This document shows, in pieces, positions 51,171-60,258 of a DNA stretch of 64,000 bases. The stretch spans positions 124,001 to 188,000 of the forward strand of contig JAJEGS010000039.1 in NCBI GenBank assembly GCA_022819745.1, in the 5' to 3' direction. The notes beneath the pieces were generated by a model that made no database searches, was not told where the DNA came from, and saw only the letters and a list, made by a program, of their open reading frames with translations. Source of the stretch: Candidatus Latescibacterota bacterium (lineage in GTDB: Bacteria; Latescibacterota; UBA2968; UBA8231). Each line of letters opens with the position of its first letter. Position 1 is the stretch's first letter. A program made the position numbers and the translations under genes.

Positions 51171-53438
51171 TCAGTAAGGGATCCTTTGGACTTCCTCTGG
51201 ATCGTAAAACAAATGCTCCAAGTCGTTGTGTTGATCGCTGAGCACGCGCCCCGGTCTGAGGCGACTGCGCAGTTCGGCGTCGTTGCGGATCACGCGGTCA
51301 ACCAGCGCAGCAGGAGTTGAGAGACCAATCCGCAAGAGATCAGTCCTAACCCGGTCGGATTGATGGAAGCGTTCGGACAGTCGCTCGAACCGGATGGGTG
51401 AGCGGCTGCCCAACAAGATCAGGTGTTGGCCTGCTCCCTCAAACAACAAACTGTAGGGAAACACCGCGACGAAAGTTCTGGTCACCAGTTCAATCGCGTC
51501 GTTGGGCAACTGCCCTATGGGCAGCCATTGGCTCATAAACCCATCCGGACTCAAGTGCGCGAGGACCTGCTCGTAATACTCCCGCGAATACAGGCGATAC
51601 ACTCCCCCGGCCATGGGCGGCGGCGGTTCACTGGTAATCAGGTCATACGTCTCGTCGGTCAGCGCGAGGAAGTTGCGCCCGTCGTCGTTGATCATCCGCA
51701 GCCGTGGATCCAAGTGTACGAAGGCGTGGTGCTCGGCAAAGGCTGGTGCCATCTTGAATACGTTCTCGTTGAGATCAACGGCGTCGATCCGTGTGATGCT
51801 CTCGTGGGCGGCGATGGCCGAAGCGGTGTTGCCGACTCCGAAACAGATCAGCAGGGCTTTCTCTGGATGCGGATGGGCGAGCAAGGGAAAGTGCGCCATC
51901 AGACGCATGTATTGCTGGGATCGCGGCGAAGTGCCCGACATGGACAGACGGCCGAAGAAGAGCTTCATGTTGTTGTTCGGAAGCTCGAGGAAATACGTAG
52001 TATGAGCGGCGTTGCTCCTCATGCCTTGGGCCGCAACAGCGTTGGGCCACATCAGAGGCGTAAAAAAATCTCGGTCAAATCTTCTCGGCGTGGCAATACA
52101 GGCGATGGCGACAAAGGACATCAAGACAGCAATCTGCCATGCTTTTATGGGACGAAATTCCGAGATGAATGCCAAGGCGAGCGCGACGAGCGCCAGGAAG
52201 GCCAAGAAGAGCTTCAACGAGTAGAAGATGTTCAGGCGAGGTGCCACCAGAGTGAAGGCGATCAAGCCGAGACAGAACCCCACCGTATTCAGACCGTAGG
52301 CCAGTCCGAGGTGTTTCCCCATGCCCTGCAGTCGATTGCAGACGTAGGGCAGGAGCAAGGAGATCAACAAGTACGAAGGCAGTATATAGATGCCAGTATA
52401 AACGAAAAGTTGGGAGAGACTCACTGGGAAGTGATGTACGCCGCGCACATCCGGCGGGTTGCCCACCAAGTAGGTCAACTCGTCGCTAAATCGCCAGAGC
52501 GCGAAATAATAGAGCGCGGCCAAACCGTACGCGCCCTTGATATGAGCAAGCCCAATGCGCTCAATGTGCCGCACGATAAGGCTGGCCAGAAAAATGCCTA
52601 GCACGGCCCAGAAGGAGATAAACGACATGGTCGCCCCAGGGCTCAGCACGACAATAAAATCGATCCGCTTGAACATATCGCCTTCAAGTGCTCCGGCGAG
52701 CAAGCCACTCAGCGCGGCACAAGCAATGAGGGCACTCCCCGACCTAGGTGGCACTCCAACACTTGGGAATGTTGCGCAGGCAGTGTCCGCTACTTCGTCG
52801 CTAGCAGGTGCGCCGCCGCTGGCTAGGAAGTACAATCCTAGCAGTATGTTCAAACCGGCCATCAGCCAGAAAGTTGGCTGGTGCCCGATCTCCGGTATCA
52901 GGATGAACTGGCAAGCGAGTACGCCACTACACGCACCAATAGTGTTCCACGCGTACAGAACGGAGGGGAGGCGTCCGTTCCTCGGTATTGAGCGGAAAAT
53001 ATCGCACAGCAAGGGGAAGGTCACCCCCATGAACAGACAGGGAATGAAGAGGCTAATCGTGGCGATGGTTCCCTGGGCAATTTGGTAGCGAATTGTCTGG
53101 ACCCAGATTCCATCGTCTAGATGATACGGAAAAGAACCCCAGAGGTCCGTCGGCAGATATTCGGCCGCCACGGTCAAAAGGGCCGATACTCCGACCAGAA
53201 GTTCTATCAGCCCGTACAAACGCAGCTTGTCCCCGATGCCGGTCCGGTCAGTCAGCAGCCGGGTGACTCGTTGGCTCAAAAGCGCGCCGCAGCCCAAGCC
53301 CCCGATGAAGTTGCACACCACTAAGGCGAAAGTGAGGTTGGTCGAGCCAAACCAATCGACAAAAATGCGGAACCACGCTACTTGGTAGCCGAGGCTTATG
53401 AAGCCCGAAAGGGCATACAAGGGAAAGACGCGTCGCAA
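51171..53438 (-). CDS. Fused membrane protein with spermidine-synthase-like (SAM-methyltransferase fold) domain
   Basis: The 755-residue product has about 12 membrane helices (starting ALSGFISLGYQVAWFRIFVD, up to about residue 460), then a soluble C-terminal domain with a spermidine-synthase-like Rossmann fold: LLICFGVGNTASAIAAHESI, IDAVDLNENVFKMAPAFAEH, RMINDDGRNFLAL and TSEPPPPMAGGVYRLYSREY. This architecture is known as fused MFS/spermidine synthase in FCB, Chloroflexi and other phyla. It is not a classical polyamine synthase, since no putrescine-binding set is recognised. The C-terminus is soluble. It converges with the DUF6785-like gene. Confidence 0.9.
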   Translation of the reverse strand: MRRVFPLYALSGFISLGYQVAWFRIFVDWFGSTNLTFALVVCNFIGGLGCGALLSQRVTRLLTDRTGIGDKLRLYGLIELLVGVSALLTVAAEYLPTDLWGSFPYHLDDGIWVQTIRYQIAQGTIATISLFIPCLFMGVTFPLLCDIFRSIPRNGRLPSVLYAWNTIGACSGVLACQFILIPEIGHQPTFWLMAGLNILLGLYFLASGGAPASDEVADTACATFPSVGVPPRSGSALIACAALSGLLAGALEGDMFKRIDFIVVLSPGATMSFISFWAVLGIFLASLIVRHIERIGLAHIKGAYGLAALYYFALWRFSDELTYLVGNPPDVRGVHHFPVSLSQLFVYTGIYILPSYLLISLLLPYVCNRLQGMGKHLGLAYGLNTVGFCLGLIAFTLVAPRLNIFYSLKLFLAFLALVALALAFISEFRPIKAWQIAVLMSFVAIACIATPRRFDRDFFTPLMWPNAVAAQGMRSNAAHTTYFLELPNNNMKLFFGRLSMSGTSPRSQQYMRLMAHFPLLAHPHPEKALLICFGVGNTASAIAAHESITRIDAVDLNENVFKMAPAFAEHHAFVHLDPRLRMINDDGRNFLALTDETYDLITSEPPPPMAGGVYRLYSREYYEQVLAHLSPDGFMSQWLPIGQLPNDAIELVTRTFVAVFPYSLLFEGAGQHLILLGSRSPIRFERLSERFHQSDRVRTDLLRIGLSTPAALVDRVIRNDAELRSRLRPGRVLSDQHNDLEHLFYDPEEVQRIPY

Positions 53439-53513
53439 AGAGAGTTAGACCTTGTTTGCTATAATCCCTAACAAAACGTCTTCCCAGCGCATAAGCGCTA
53501 GCTCCGGGTCCTA

Positions 53514-54791
53514 TTAATCGCGCAGGTATTCGTCCGGTTTGGCCGCATTGGGCGGCCAGTACCCGTCCCGCGACTGACGCCATTGCGCGCCGCACAGGCC
53601 GCTGATCACGCCCCACTCGGATGGACTGGGATCTGGGTCTGGATGGAAGAGAAAGCGCTGGGCACCGGCATCCTGCGAGGCTTTGAGAATGCCAGCCAAG
53701 TCGCGAGCCGGCATGGCGTCGCCAGCATGCGGGGAGCGACCGGTGGACACCCAAAAGATGGTTTTATCGACATCTTTGATGGCCTCTAGGGCGCGCCGCG
53801 TTTCACTGTACACGACTTCGGCGAAGAACTCTTCGGGGAAACCCATCTCCATATCCAGCAGCGACTCGACATTGGGCAGGCGCAGGCCGAACAGCGATTC
53901 GACCAGCAGGAAGCAGTCGGCCTCGGTCAGGGAGGGATTCCACTCGGCGAACTTTTGCACCCAGCGGGCAATGGTCCCGTACATGCCGTCGAAGCCGCGA
54001 TGCCAATAGTAGTGCTTGGGAAAGATATAATCGAAGTACGGCGGCATCTGCTGGTAATCTTGGCCGGTCAGCGAGGAGAACGTGGTGATGCGCGGAATGC
54101 CGCCTAACTCGACGTAGCGGTTCACTCCGTCCAAGTCGGCGCGGGCCCTTTCCCAGGAACGCCGCGACCTCTCCTGCCGGGCTCGCAGCCAGTAGAGGGA
54201 ATCCTCGTTGATATCAAAGAGGTTCAATCCAGCCAAAGTCCCGCCTGGGGCCCAATAACGCACGAGATCGGGGGTGAGATTGTGGAAACGCTGGCGCATA
54301 TGGGCAATGCCGCGCTCCAGCCGGTCGATCTCAAAGCCCAAGTTGGCAAACTCAACGCGCTCGCCATCGCGCAATTCAAAGAGCTCGCCGCCGTGGTGCC
54401 AAGCCAGTTCGTAGTGATTCTCGCCAGGCCCGTCGATGATCACTCCGTTGACTTGGGGATAGCGGTTTATCAAGCTCTGCACGTGGGCTGTGGTGCCGCT
54501 GTCGAATACCATGATATGCCAGCCGCGCCCAGCGGCGTCATCCAGCATCGCGCTTAGTCCCCGCTCCTTTTCCAGATCGCGGGGCTGCTCCTCGGGCACT
54601 TCTAGCCCCAAGTCGGCGTAGGCTTGGGGATCTTGGGGAAAGGCGGGGATTCGTCCGCCGTCGTCCTCCATAAAAAACATGCGCCCTACCACAATGCCGC
54701 GCACGCCACCTTCTTCCCAAGCGTCGAAAATATGCTTGTAGTTGGCCATGTAGCGTTCGAGCGGATTGAAAACGAAAATCCAGCATTGCAT
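53514..54791 (-). CDS. Unknown cytoplasmic protein, possibly TIM-barrel glycosidase-like
   Basis: This 425-residue protein has AAGGAGG seven bases before its ATG and no signal peptide. It alternates strand-helix units (GVRGIVVGRMFFMEDDGGRI, GRGWHIMVFDSGTTAHVQSL, VNGVIIDGPGENHYELAWHH, PYFDYIFPKHYYWHRGFDG), suggesting a TIM barrel with conserved acidic residues at strand ends. The final part has TIFWVSTGRSPHAGDAMPAR and RFLFHPDPDPSPSEWGVISG. I do not assign a family or catalytic residues. It is followed downstream on the same strand by nothing close and preceded by a PhyH gene 56 bases away. Its place beside PhyH, M19 and HpcH/HpaI genes suggests a catabolic role. Confidence 0.7.
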   Translation of the reverse strand: MQCWIFVFNPLERYMANYKHIFDAWEEGGVRGIVVGRMFFMEDDGGRIPAFPQDPQAYADLGLEVPEEQPRDLEKERGLSAMLDDAAGRGWHIMVFDSGTTAHVQSLINRYPQVNGVIIDGPGENHYELAWHHGGELFELRDGERVEFANLGFEIDRLERGIAHMRQRFHNLTPDLVRYWAPGGTLAGLNLFDINEDSLYWLRARQERSRRSWERARADLDGVNRYVELGGIPRITTFSSLTGQDYQQMPPYFDYIFPKHYYWHRGFDGMYGTIARWVQKFAEWNPSLTEADCFLLVESLFGLRLPNVESLLDMEMGFPEEFFAEVVYSETRRALEAIKDVDKTIFWVSTGRSPHAGDAMPARDLAGILKASQDAGAQRFLFHPDPDPSPSEWGVISGLCGAQWRQSRDGYWPPNAAKPDEYLRD

Positions 54792-54846
54792 CGTCTAACC
54801 TCCTTAGGGTTAATGAGCTACCTCCGGCCCAGCACTGAACGACTTC

Positions 54847-55659
54847 TTATTTCTGCTTGTAAAGCCGCGACCCCTTGTCTTCTCTCCGGTACTGCGGCGG
54901 CGTAATCACCGCCTGCTGCTCCTCGGTCAACTCGGCGTAGAAATCCGGCGGCGTATAGGTCCCCATAAGCGATTCGGCCTGGACGCCGTGGTTATAGCGC
55001 AAAATCACCGAGCGCCGCTGGTGCTTGGCCGTCCACGGCACAGCCCCGTGCATCAGCGTCTCGACGAAAAGGATCGCGTCGCCCGCTTTGGCCGGGATCT
55101 GCGCGATGCGATCCCGATGTGCCTCGTACAGCCGGATCTCGTCCGGGCAGGGATAGTTGGCCTTATGGCTGCCGGGCAAGCAGGCGAACCCTCCATCCTC
55201 CGGCCCCACATCCGCCAACTGCACGGCGATGTTGGTCATCCCGCAAAACATCCGGCCATTGCGGTAGAGAAACCCCCGCGAGCGGTCGAGCGGCTCGCCG
55301 CCCTCGTGGAACCAGAAGCCTTCGGCCCCCTCGTCCATAGTAATAATCCCCAAACCCTCCAAGCGAAAACCCGGTCCCAGCAATTCTTCCAGATAAGGCT
55401 TGAACCGCGCATGGGCGATCATCGCCCGAAACGGATCGCAATGCGGTTTGTCCCACGTCAGCATCCCGCCCAAATCGCCGCGTCCCTGCGTCCCCTTGAG
55501 CGTCTCCGACTCGTGGGCTAGATCGTTGGGACGGATGCCGATTTGATCGGCGTGGTGGTCAATCGCCGCATTGGCCGCGGCCACTTCCTCCGGCGAGAGC
55601 GCGCCCTCAATCACTAGATAGCCGTGTACTTCAAAGAGATACTTTTCCGCTTCGTCCAT
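54847..55659 (-). CDS. Phytanoyl-CoA dioxygenase (PhyH) family protein, second copy
   Basis: The 270-residue product follows AAGGAGA. The N-terminus (GYLVIEGALSPEEVAAANAA) and the iron-binding motif are typical: HxD as PHCDPFRAMIA appears early, HEGGEPLDRSRGFLYRNGRM, ACLPGSHKANYPCPDE, and a distal histidine in VETLMHGAVPWTAKHQRRSV with the downstream arginine pair. The spacing is that of larger PhyH proteins. It differs greatly from the 25818-26549 copy, so the two are not recent duplicates. The substrate is unknown. It lies between a TIM-barrel-like gene and an M19-like gene on the same strand. Confidence 0.88.
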   Translation of the reverse strand: MDEAEKYLFEVHGYLVIEGALSPEEVAAANAAIDHHADQIGIRPNDLAHESETLKGTQGRGDLGGMLTWDKPHCDPFRAMIAHARFKPYLEELLGPGFRLEGLGIITMDEGAEGFWFHEGGEPLDRSRGFLYRNGRMFCGMTNIAVQLADVGPEDGGFACLPGSHKANYPCPDEIRLYEAHRDRIAQIPAKAGDAILFVETLMHGAVPWTAKHQRRSVILRYNHGVQAESLMGTYTPPDFYAELTEEQQAVITPPQYRREDKGSRLYKQK

Positions 55660-55747
55660 TGTCGGCCTGCTTCTCCTTACATCTTATGGAATGTTGACAC
55701 ACACAAGATCCATTCGTCAGCCCACGCGACGCAAATATTATAGGCAG

Positions 55748-56803
55748 TTAAGCGGGCAGGACCTCGCGCAAGACCCGCAGGTAATTCCCGCCGCATATCT
55801 TGCTCGCGTCCTCCTCGGTGAATCCCGCATCCAGCAAGCCCTCTACCACCCAAGGCAATACCGCACTGTTGAAGTGGGTGCCGATCCCCACACCATCCGT
55901 ACCCATCACATCAACGGCGTAGCGAACCTGCACCAAGGTCTGCTCCAACTGTTCTGGCGCGACCGCCTGATAGGGCGCGTCCCCCGGCGGCCGGGTAATC
56001 GGCGGCGGAATCCCCAATACGCCGCCGCGCTCGGCCAACGCCTGCATAACCTCGTCGGGTGCCGCCCTCGGCTCATCGACCAAGGCCCGCGGATGCGAGT
56101 GCGAGTCAACCACCGGCTTTGTCGATACTTCGATGATATCGAGGGCGCAGGGGTCATTGCTATGAGCCAGATCAATAAGGATCCCATTCGCGTTCATCTC
56201 CGCAATCATCTGCACCCCCAACTCGGTCATCCGCCCGCCCGAACGGGTCTCATTGGAAGCGTCCCAACCCAACTCGCGGGTCGCTTGGCCCAAGGTAATC
56301 ATCCGCAGCCCAAGGCGAGCAAACATCCGCAGAATGCCGGGGCCATCGCCGAACCAGTCGCTGCGATTGGCCCCCATCAATACCGCGACCTTGCCCGCCG
56401 CCCGCGCGGAATCCAAGTCTTGGGCCGTCCGCACCAGCAGCACCTGCTCGGGATAGGCTTCGACGTTTAACAGAAAACGGTCGAGCACCCCCAGCACGAG
56501 TTGGGTCGGATTCTTGATCGCCAGACTCAGGAACATATCCTCGCCGCCGCGTCCTGGACGCCATTCCGATTCCTGCCGCCACAGCGGTTTGTAGTTCTCA
56601 TCGTAGTAAGCCGCTCCCCCCTTGCACATCACCACCTCCACCCCCCATTCGGCAAACTTGGGAAAGTCGCCACGACAAGTACTTGCGTCTTTTTTGCCTA
56701 GGTCAATATCGTCGATCACAAAACGAGGGTGGGTCAGGTTTAACCCCAGCATATCGCATACTGGATGCGGCCAAATGCGGCCAGAGGGCAATTTCATGGT
56801 CAT
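55748..56803 (-). CDS. Divergent membrane-dipeptidase (M19)-family protein
   Basis: The 351-residue product has M19 landmarks: ILIDLAHSNDPCALDIIEVS (usually VDLSHVSD), PVVDSHSHPRALVDEPRAA (usually SHSN-[AS]-R) and VGIGTHFNSA (usually GSDFDG). The N-terminal metal-binding HxD of active dipeptidases is not present; the corresponding region reads FVIDDIDLGKKDASTCRGDF. Several ligands therefore appear replaced and the zinc centre may be altered or absent, so normal dipeptidase activity is doubtful. It has no signal peptide. It starts 1-2 bases after the HpcH/HpaI aldolase gene, implying one operon. Confidence 0.82.
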   Translation of the reverse strand: MTMKLPSGRIWPHPVCDMLGLNLTHPRFVIDDIDLGKKDASTCRGDFPKFAEWGVEVVMCKGGAAYYDENYKPLWRQESEWRPGRGGEDMFLSLAIKNPTQLVLGVLDRFLLNVEAYPEQVLLVRTAQDLDSARAAGKVAVLMGANRSDWFGDGPGILRMFARLGLRMITLGQATRELGWDASNETRSGGRMTELGVQMIAEMNANGILIDLAHSNDPCALDIIEVSTKPVVDSHSHPRALVDEPRAAPDEVMQALAERGGVLGIPPPITRPPGDAPYQAVAPEQLEQTLVQVRYAVDVMGTDGVGIGTHFNSAVLPWVVEGLLDAGFTEEDASKICGGNYLRVLREVLPA

Positions 56804-56804
56804 C

Positions 56805-57581
56805 TTATTCGCCGAGCGCTTGGTCGAAATCCCGGCGGCAATCGGCCAAAACCTGCGCTAGAGCAAAATCGCCGCCATAGGCCAGCATCTGCGCCCCTTG
56901 TGCGCGGTATTTGGCCAGCAACTCGGGCGTGCCGGCGGGTATTCCCCAAGCTTTGCCGTGATTTTTCGCCGCGGCCGCGACTTTGGCGACGGCCTGATCG
57001 AGATCGACATCCCCCCCGGCCAAACCGAGCCGCAACCCTAGGTCCGCCGGGCCGACAAAGAGCGCGTCCACCCCCTCGACCGCGGCGATTTCCTCGACAT
57101 TGGCCAGCGCTTGCGGGGTTTCGATCTGCAAGACGACGAAGGTCTCGCGATTGGCGTCGTCGATATAAGTACTGCCCTCATGCCATACGTCGAGACCGAA
57201 ATCGCCGTCCAAACCCGCCCCGTCCAAACCGCGATTGCCCAAGGGTGGGTACTTCACCGCCTCGACGATTTGGCGCGCCAAGGCCGCATCGGAAACCAGC
57301 GGCATCATCAGACCAGTCGCCCCGTCTTCGAGATAGCGGTAGAGGCGAGTGCGCTCGAGCGTCGGAGCCCGCAACATGCAATCGATATCGCAAGCGCGAC
57401 ACAAGGCCAACAGGCCCTGGACCTCGCGCTGATCCATCGCCCGGTGTTCCAAGTCGAGCCAGATGCCGTCATAGCCGTTGTGAGCAGCATAGCGCACGAA
57501 GAACGGCAGATAATGCCCTAGGCCACAAATGCGGGCACATCGCCCCGTGCGCACTTTGTCCAAGACTTTGCTCTTTCTCAT
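56805..57581 (-). CDS. HpcH/HpaI-family aldolase
   Basis: I chose the ATG at 57581 (MRKSKVLDKVRTGRCARICG) because GCGGA lies just upstream; a further in-frame ATG at 57608 has no ribosome site. The 258-residue product shows the HpcH/HpaI core: YDGIWLDLEHRAMDQREVQG, the substrate-binding arginine region MLRAPTLERTRLYRYLEDGA, VLQIETPQALANVEEIAAV and DALFVGPADLG with the metal-binding glutamate and aspartate. These class II aldolases cleave 2-keto-3-deoxy acids to pyruvate and an aldehyde. A DegT aminotransferase gene precedes it and an M19-like gene follows almost without a gap. Confidence 0.9.
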   Translation of the reverse strand: MRKSKVLDKVRTGRCARICGLGHYLPFFVRYAAHNGYDGIWLDLEHRAMDQREVQGLLALCRACDIDCMLRAPTLERTRLYRYLEDGATGLMMPLVSDAALARQIVEAVKYPPLGNRGLDGAGLDGDFGLDVWHEGSTYIDDANRETFVVLQIETPQALANVEEIAAVEGVDALFVGPADLGLRLGLAGGDVDLDQAVAKVAAAAKNHGKAWGIPAGTPELLAKYRAQGAQMLAYGGDFALAQVLADCRRDFDQALGE

Positions 57582-57623
57582 ATTTTCCGCTTTGCTAGAG
57601 GGTTGCATTGCGCCAATAGTATA

Positions 57624-58856
57624 CTACCGCAAATACGCCTGCTCCACCTTCGCAAACGCCTCGGCAATATCCGCCACCTCCCGCGCGGCAAAATTCTCGT
57701 GAATCGACATAATGAAGTGGCTCTCAACCGAGGCGACGGCGTTGGGACAGGGGAACTGCGCATTGCGGTCTCCCCTGTACTCCGGCAATCCCCACGGATA
57801 GTCACTGCCGGGAAAGACCTGCCGCTCCTTAAACCAGATCATCTCGGAGGGGATATAGCGATATGTAGCTGTCAGCGGAATGCCCTCGGCGGCCACGGCC
57901 CGGGCAAAGCCGTTTTTGTCCACTCGCAGCTTGTCAGCATCCACGTGGAACCGCATAAACCAGTACACCCCCTCCGACTCGGCCACCTGCCATCCCAGCC
58001 GCACCGCCTTGCGCTCGGCAATGGCCTCTTCAATTTGCGCTGCTACCCACCGCCGCTTGGCGATCATCGCATCTAGCTTTCTCAGTTGTACCCGCCCAAT
58101 AGCGGCCGACAAATCGTTGCCGTTAAGATTGAGCCCGGCGCGCAGATTGGAGGTCGCCTCCGTATTAAAGGGCTTGCCTCGGTCGGCAAAGCGCTTGGCC
58201 TCCCAGCAGAGGTCTTCGTCGCGGGTAAAGACCACCCCGCCCTGCGGACCCGTCGCGTGGTGCTTGCCGCTCATAGTCGAAAAAGCCGCCACCGTGCCCA
58301 ACGATCCCGTTAGCTGCCCCTGGTAGCGAGCCCCGTGGGCTTGGGCGCAATCCTCGATGACCGGTATGCCGTGCTCCTCGGCTAGCACCAAAATCGGCGT
58401 CAGATCCGCTGGTTCGCCGGCAATGTGGGCCACGACAATAGCGCGGGTGTGGGGCGTTAGCACCGCCTCAATCTGCTCCGCACCAGCGTTGAACGACCCC
58501 GGCGCAGCATCGGCCACCACTGGCACTTGGCACAACAGTGCTACGGGCATCGCCCCACCCGGATCCGTAATCGGCGGGATCACGACCTCGCCAGCCGCTT
58601 CTAGCTTTAGAGCTCCCAATGCCGCGTAGAGCGCTGAAGTACCCGAGTTGACCAAGTCGGCGTACCCTCCCCCCATAAACGCGGCGAACTCCTGCTCATA
58701 AGCCAATTCCTCTGGACCGCTATAGCCGATTGCATTGCCGCTTTCCTGCGCTTTAGAAAACAGCCGCAACGCGACTTCGTGCTCCTCAGCTCCAAACAAA
58801 TGCCGTTTGGGAAATGGCGTCTCGCGGACCTTGGGACCCCCGTCTATTGCCAACAT
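57624..58856 (-). CDS. DegT/DnrJ/EryC1/StrS-family aminotransferase
   Basis: The frame is open from 58943, but the ATG at 58856 begins MLAIDGGPKVRETPFPKRHL, the normal start, with AAAGGAAG upstream, giving 410 residues. The PLP-dependent fold shows SGTSALYAALGALKLEA, the PLP-binding DCAQAHGARYQGQLTGS, the catalytic lysine in FSTMSGKHHATGPQGGVVFT and GLNLNGNDLSAAIGRVQLRK. Such enzymes act on sugar or keto acid substrates. It heads a minus-strand operon with the HpcH/HpaI aldolase and M19-like genes, so the set may handle an amino sugar or keto acid. This is inference. Confidence 0.92.
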   Translation of the reverse strand: MLAIDGGPKVRETPFPKRHLFGAEEHEVALRLFSKAQESGNAIGYSGPEELAYEQEFAAFMGGGYADLVNSGTSALYAALGALKLEAAGEVVIPPITDPGGAMPVALLCQVPVVADAAPGSFNAGAEQIEAVLTPHTRAIVVAHIAGEPADLTPILVLAEEHGIPVIEDCAQAHGARYQGQLTGSLGTVAAFSTMSGKHHATGPQGGVVFTRDEDLCWEAKRFADRGKPFNTEATSNLRAGLNLNGNDLSAAIGRVQLRKLDAMIAKRRWVAAQIEEAIAERKAVRLGWQVAESEGVYWFMRFHVDADKLRVDKNGFARAVAAEGIPLTATYRYIPSEMIWFKERQVFPGSDYPWGLPEYRGDRNAQFPCPNAVASVESHFIMSIHENFAAREVADIAEAFAKVEQAYLR

Positions 58857-58963
58857 TACAAACTTCCTTTCTCGACAATGTGCCACTGGCGCTAGCCAGA
58901 GACACACCGGTAATTTAGCAAACTCGCACCGCTCGCCGCCCATAACTATACACCGCTGCTGAT

Positions 58964-60235
58964 TTGCACAAAAGACACGATCCCTACTCCAGCCTGCGCG
59001 TCCCCCTCTTCCGGCGCTATCTCATCGCTTCCTCGCTGGTGCGGATGGGTACGGCCGCCCAGGGTTTGGCCATCGGTTGGGAGATGTACGACCGCACCGG
59101 CCAAGCGCTCTCCCTCGGCATGGTCGGCCTCGTCCAAGCCATCCCCATGCTGCTATTGACCCTGCCGGCCGGGTACCTAGCCGACGTCTTCGACCGCCGC
59201 AAGCTGATGATGATCAGTCTAGCCGGCGCGACGTTCTGCTCGCTGGCCTTGGCCGTCTTTAGCTGGTACCAGATGCCGATCCTCTGGATGTACGTACTGC
59301 TCTTCTTGGACTCGTCCTTCCTCCGCCTAGGCTGGCCCGCACAACGGGCCATCGCGCCCTTGCTAGTCCCGGACGCACTCTTTGAAAACGCCGCCAAGTG
59401 GGCAACCAGCTTGCAGCAGATCATCGGCATCGCCGGACCGGCCATCGGCGGCTTTGTCATCGCCTTCAACCTCCAAGCCGCCTATGTCCTCAGCGCCATT
59501 TCCTCCGCGGCCTTCATCCTCTTCCTCAGCACCATGATCTTGCCGCCCGCTCCGCGCATCCAAGGGGGCAAGATGTTCGCTCAAATCGCCGTTGGGCTGC
59601 GCTTCGTCCGCGACCAGCCGCTCCTCCTCGGCGCGATCTCGCTCGATCTGTTCGCCGTTCTCTTAGGCGGCGCAGTGTACCTCTTGCCCATCTTCGCCCG
59701 CGAGATCATCGACCTCAGCTCCGTCGGCCTCGCACCCGAAGCCGCGCTCGGCTGGCTGGTCGCGGCCCCGGCCATCGGTGCTACCATCACCGCCTTGGCC
59801 ATCGCCCATCTGCCGCCGATTCGCCGCGCTGGCAAGACCCTACTCTGGTGCGTGGCCGGCTTTGGCGTGGCGACCATTCTCTTTGGCCTCTCGCAAAACT
59901 TCTGGTTCTCGCTGCTGATGCTGGCGCTGACCGGTGCCTTCGACAACGTCAGCATGGTCATCCGCCGCGTCATCTCGCAGATGGGCACGCCCAACGAGAT
60001 GCGGGGCCGGGTCCAAGCCGTCTCCGCCATCTTCGTCGGCGCGTCCAACGAGATCGGCGGCTTTGAGTCCGGGCTGGTGGCCCAGCTCTTCAACCCGGTC
60101 TTCTCCGTCGTCAGCGGCGGCATCGGCACGTTACTCGTCGTCGCCGCTTGGACGGGCCTTTTTCCCTCGCTGAGAAACTTGGGCAGCCTCGCGTCCCTGA
60201 CGGCTCAGAGATCGGCACCCAGCCAGCGGGAATGA
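58964..60235 (+). CDS. MFS transporter with an insertion-altered 3' end
   Basis: The 423-residue protein starts with TTG at 58964 and has about 12 membrane helices. It belongs to the MFS_3/EntS-like group, with LFRRYLIASSLVRMGTAAQG, LTLPAGYLADVFDRRKLMMI, PNEMRGRVQAVSAIFVGASN and a final GIGTLLVVAAWTGLFPSLRN. Its last 87 bases (60122-60208) are duplicated exactly at 61978-62064. The downstream copy continues to HSAK and a stop inside a terminator. The present gene instead ends RSAPSQRE. The original tail is therefore inferred to be the downstream copy, and the present tail came with the inserted cassette. Transport function is probably intact because the changed tail is short. Confidence 0.85.
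   Translation: MHKRHDPYSSLRVPLFRRYLIASSLVRMGTAAQGLAIGWEMYDRTGQALSLGMVGLVQAIPMLLLTLPAGYLADVFDRRKLMMISLAGATFCSLALAVFSWYQMPILWMYVLLFLDSSFLRLGWPAQRAIAPLLVPDALFENAAKWATSLQQIIGIAGPAIGGFVIAFNLQAAYVLSAISSAAFILFLSTMILPPAPRIQGGKMFAQIAVGLRFVRDQPLLLGAISLDLFAVLLGGAVYLLPIFAREIIDLSSVGLAPEAALGWLVAAPAIGATITALAIAHLPPIRRAGKTLLWCVAGFGVATILFGLSQNFWFSLLMLALTGAFDNVSMVIRRVISQMGTPNEMRGRVQAVSAIFVGASNEIGGFESGLVAQLFNPVFSVVSGGIGTLLVVAAWTGLFPSLRNLGSLASLTAQRSAPSQRE
60122..60208 (+). repeat. 87-bp direct repeat, upstream copy (inside the MFS gene)
   Basis: This is identical at all 87 positions to 61978-62064, beginning ATCGGCACGTTAC and ending CTGACGGCTCAG. It is the 3' end of the MFS coding sequence. After it the two copies diverge at once. 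Confidence 0.97.
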
Positions 60236-60258
60236 GAGACCGGCACATGAAGAATATA

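Noticed and set aside
51423..52601. 392-residue plus-strand open frame
   Set aside because: It is antisense to the membrane/spermidine-synthase-like gene, has skewed Gln/Arg/His composition and no domain pattern; the minus-strand protein is clear.
56765..57598. 277-residue plus-strand open frame
   Set aside because: It is antisense to the HpcH/HpaI aldolase and consists largely of Arg, Pro and Ala, typical of a GC-rich shadow frame.
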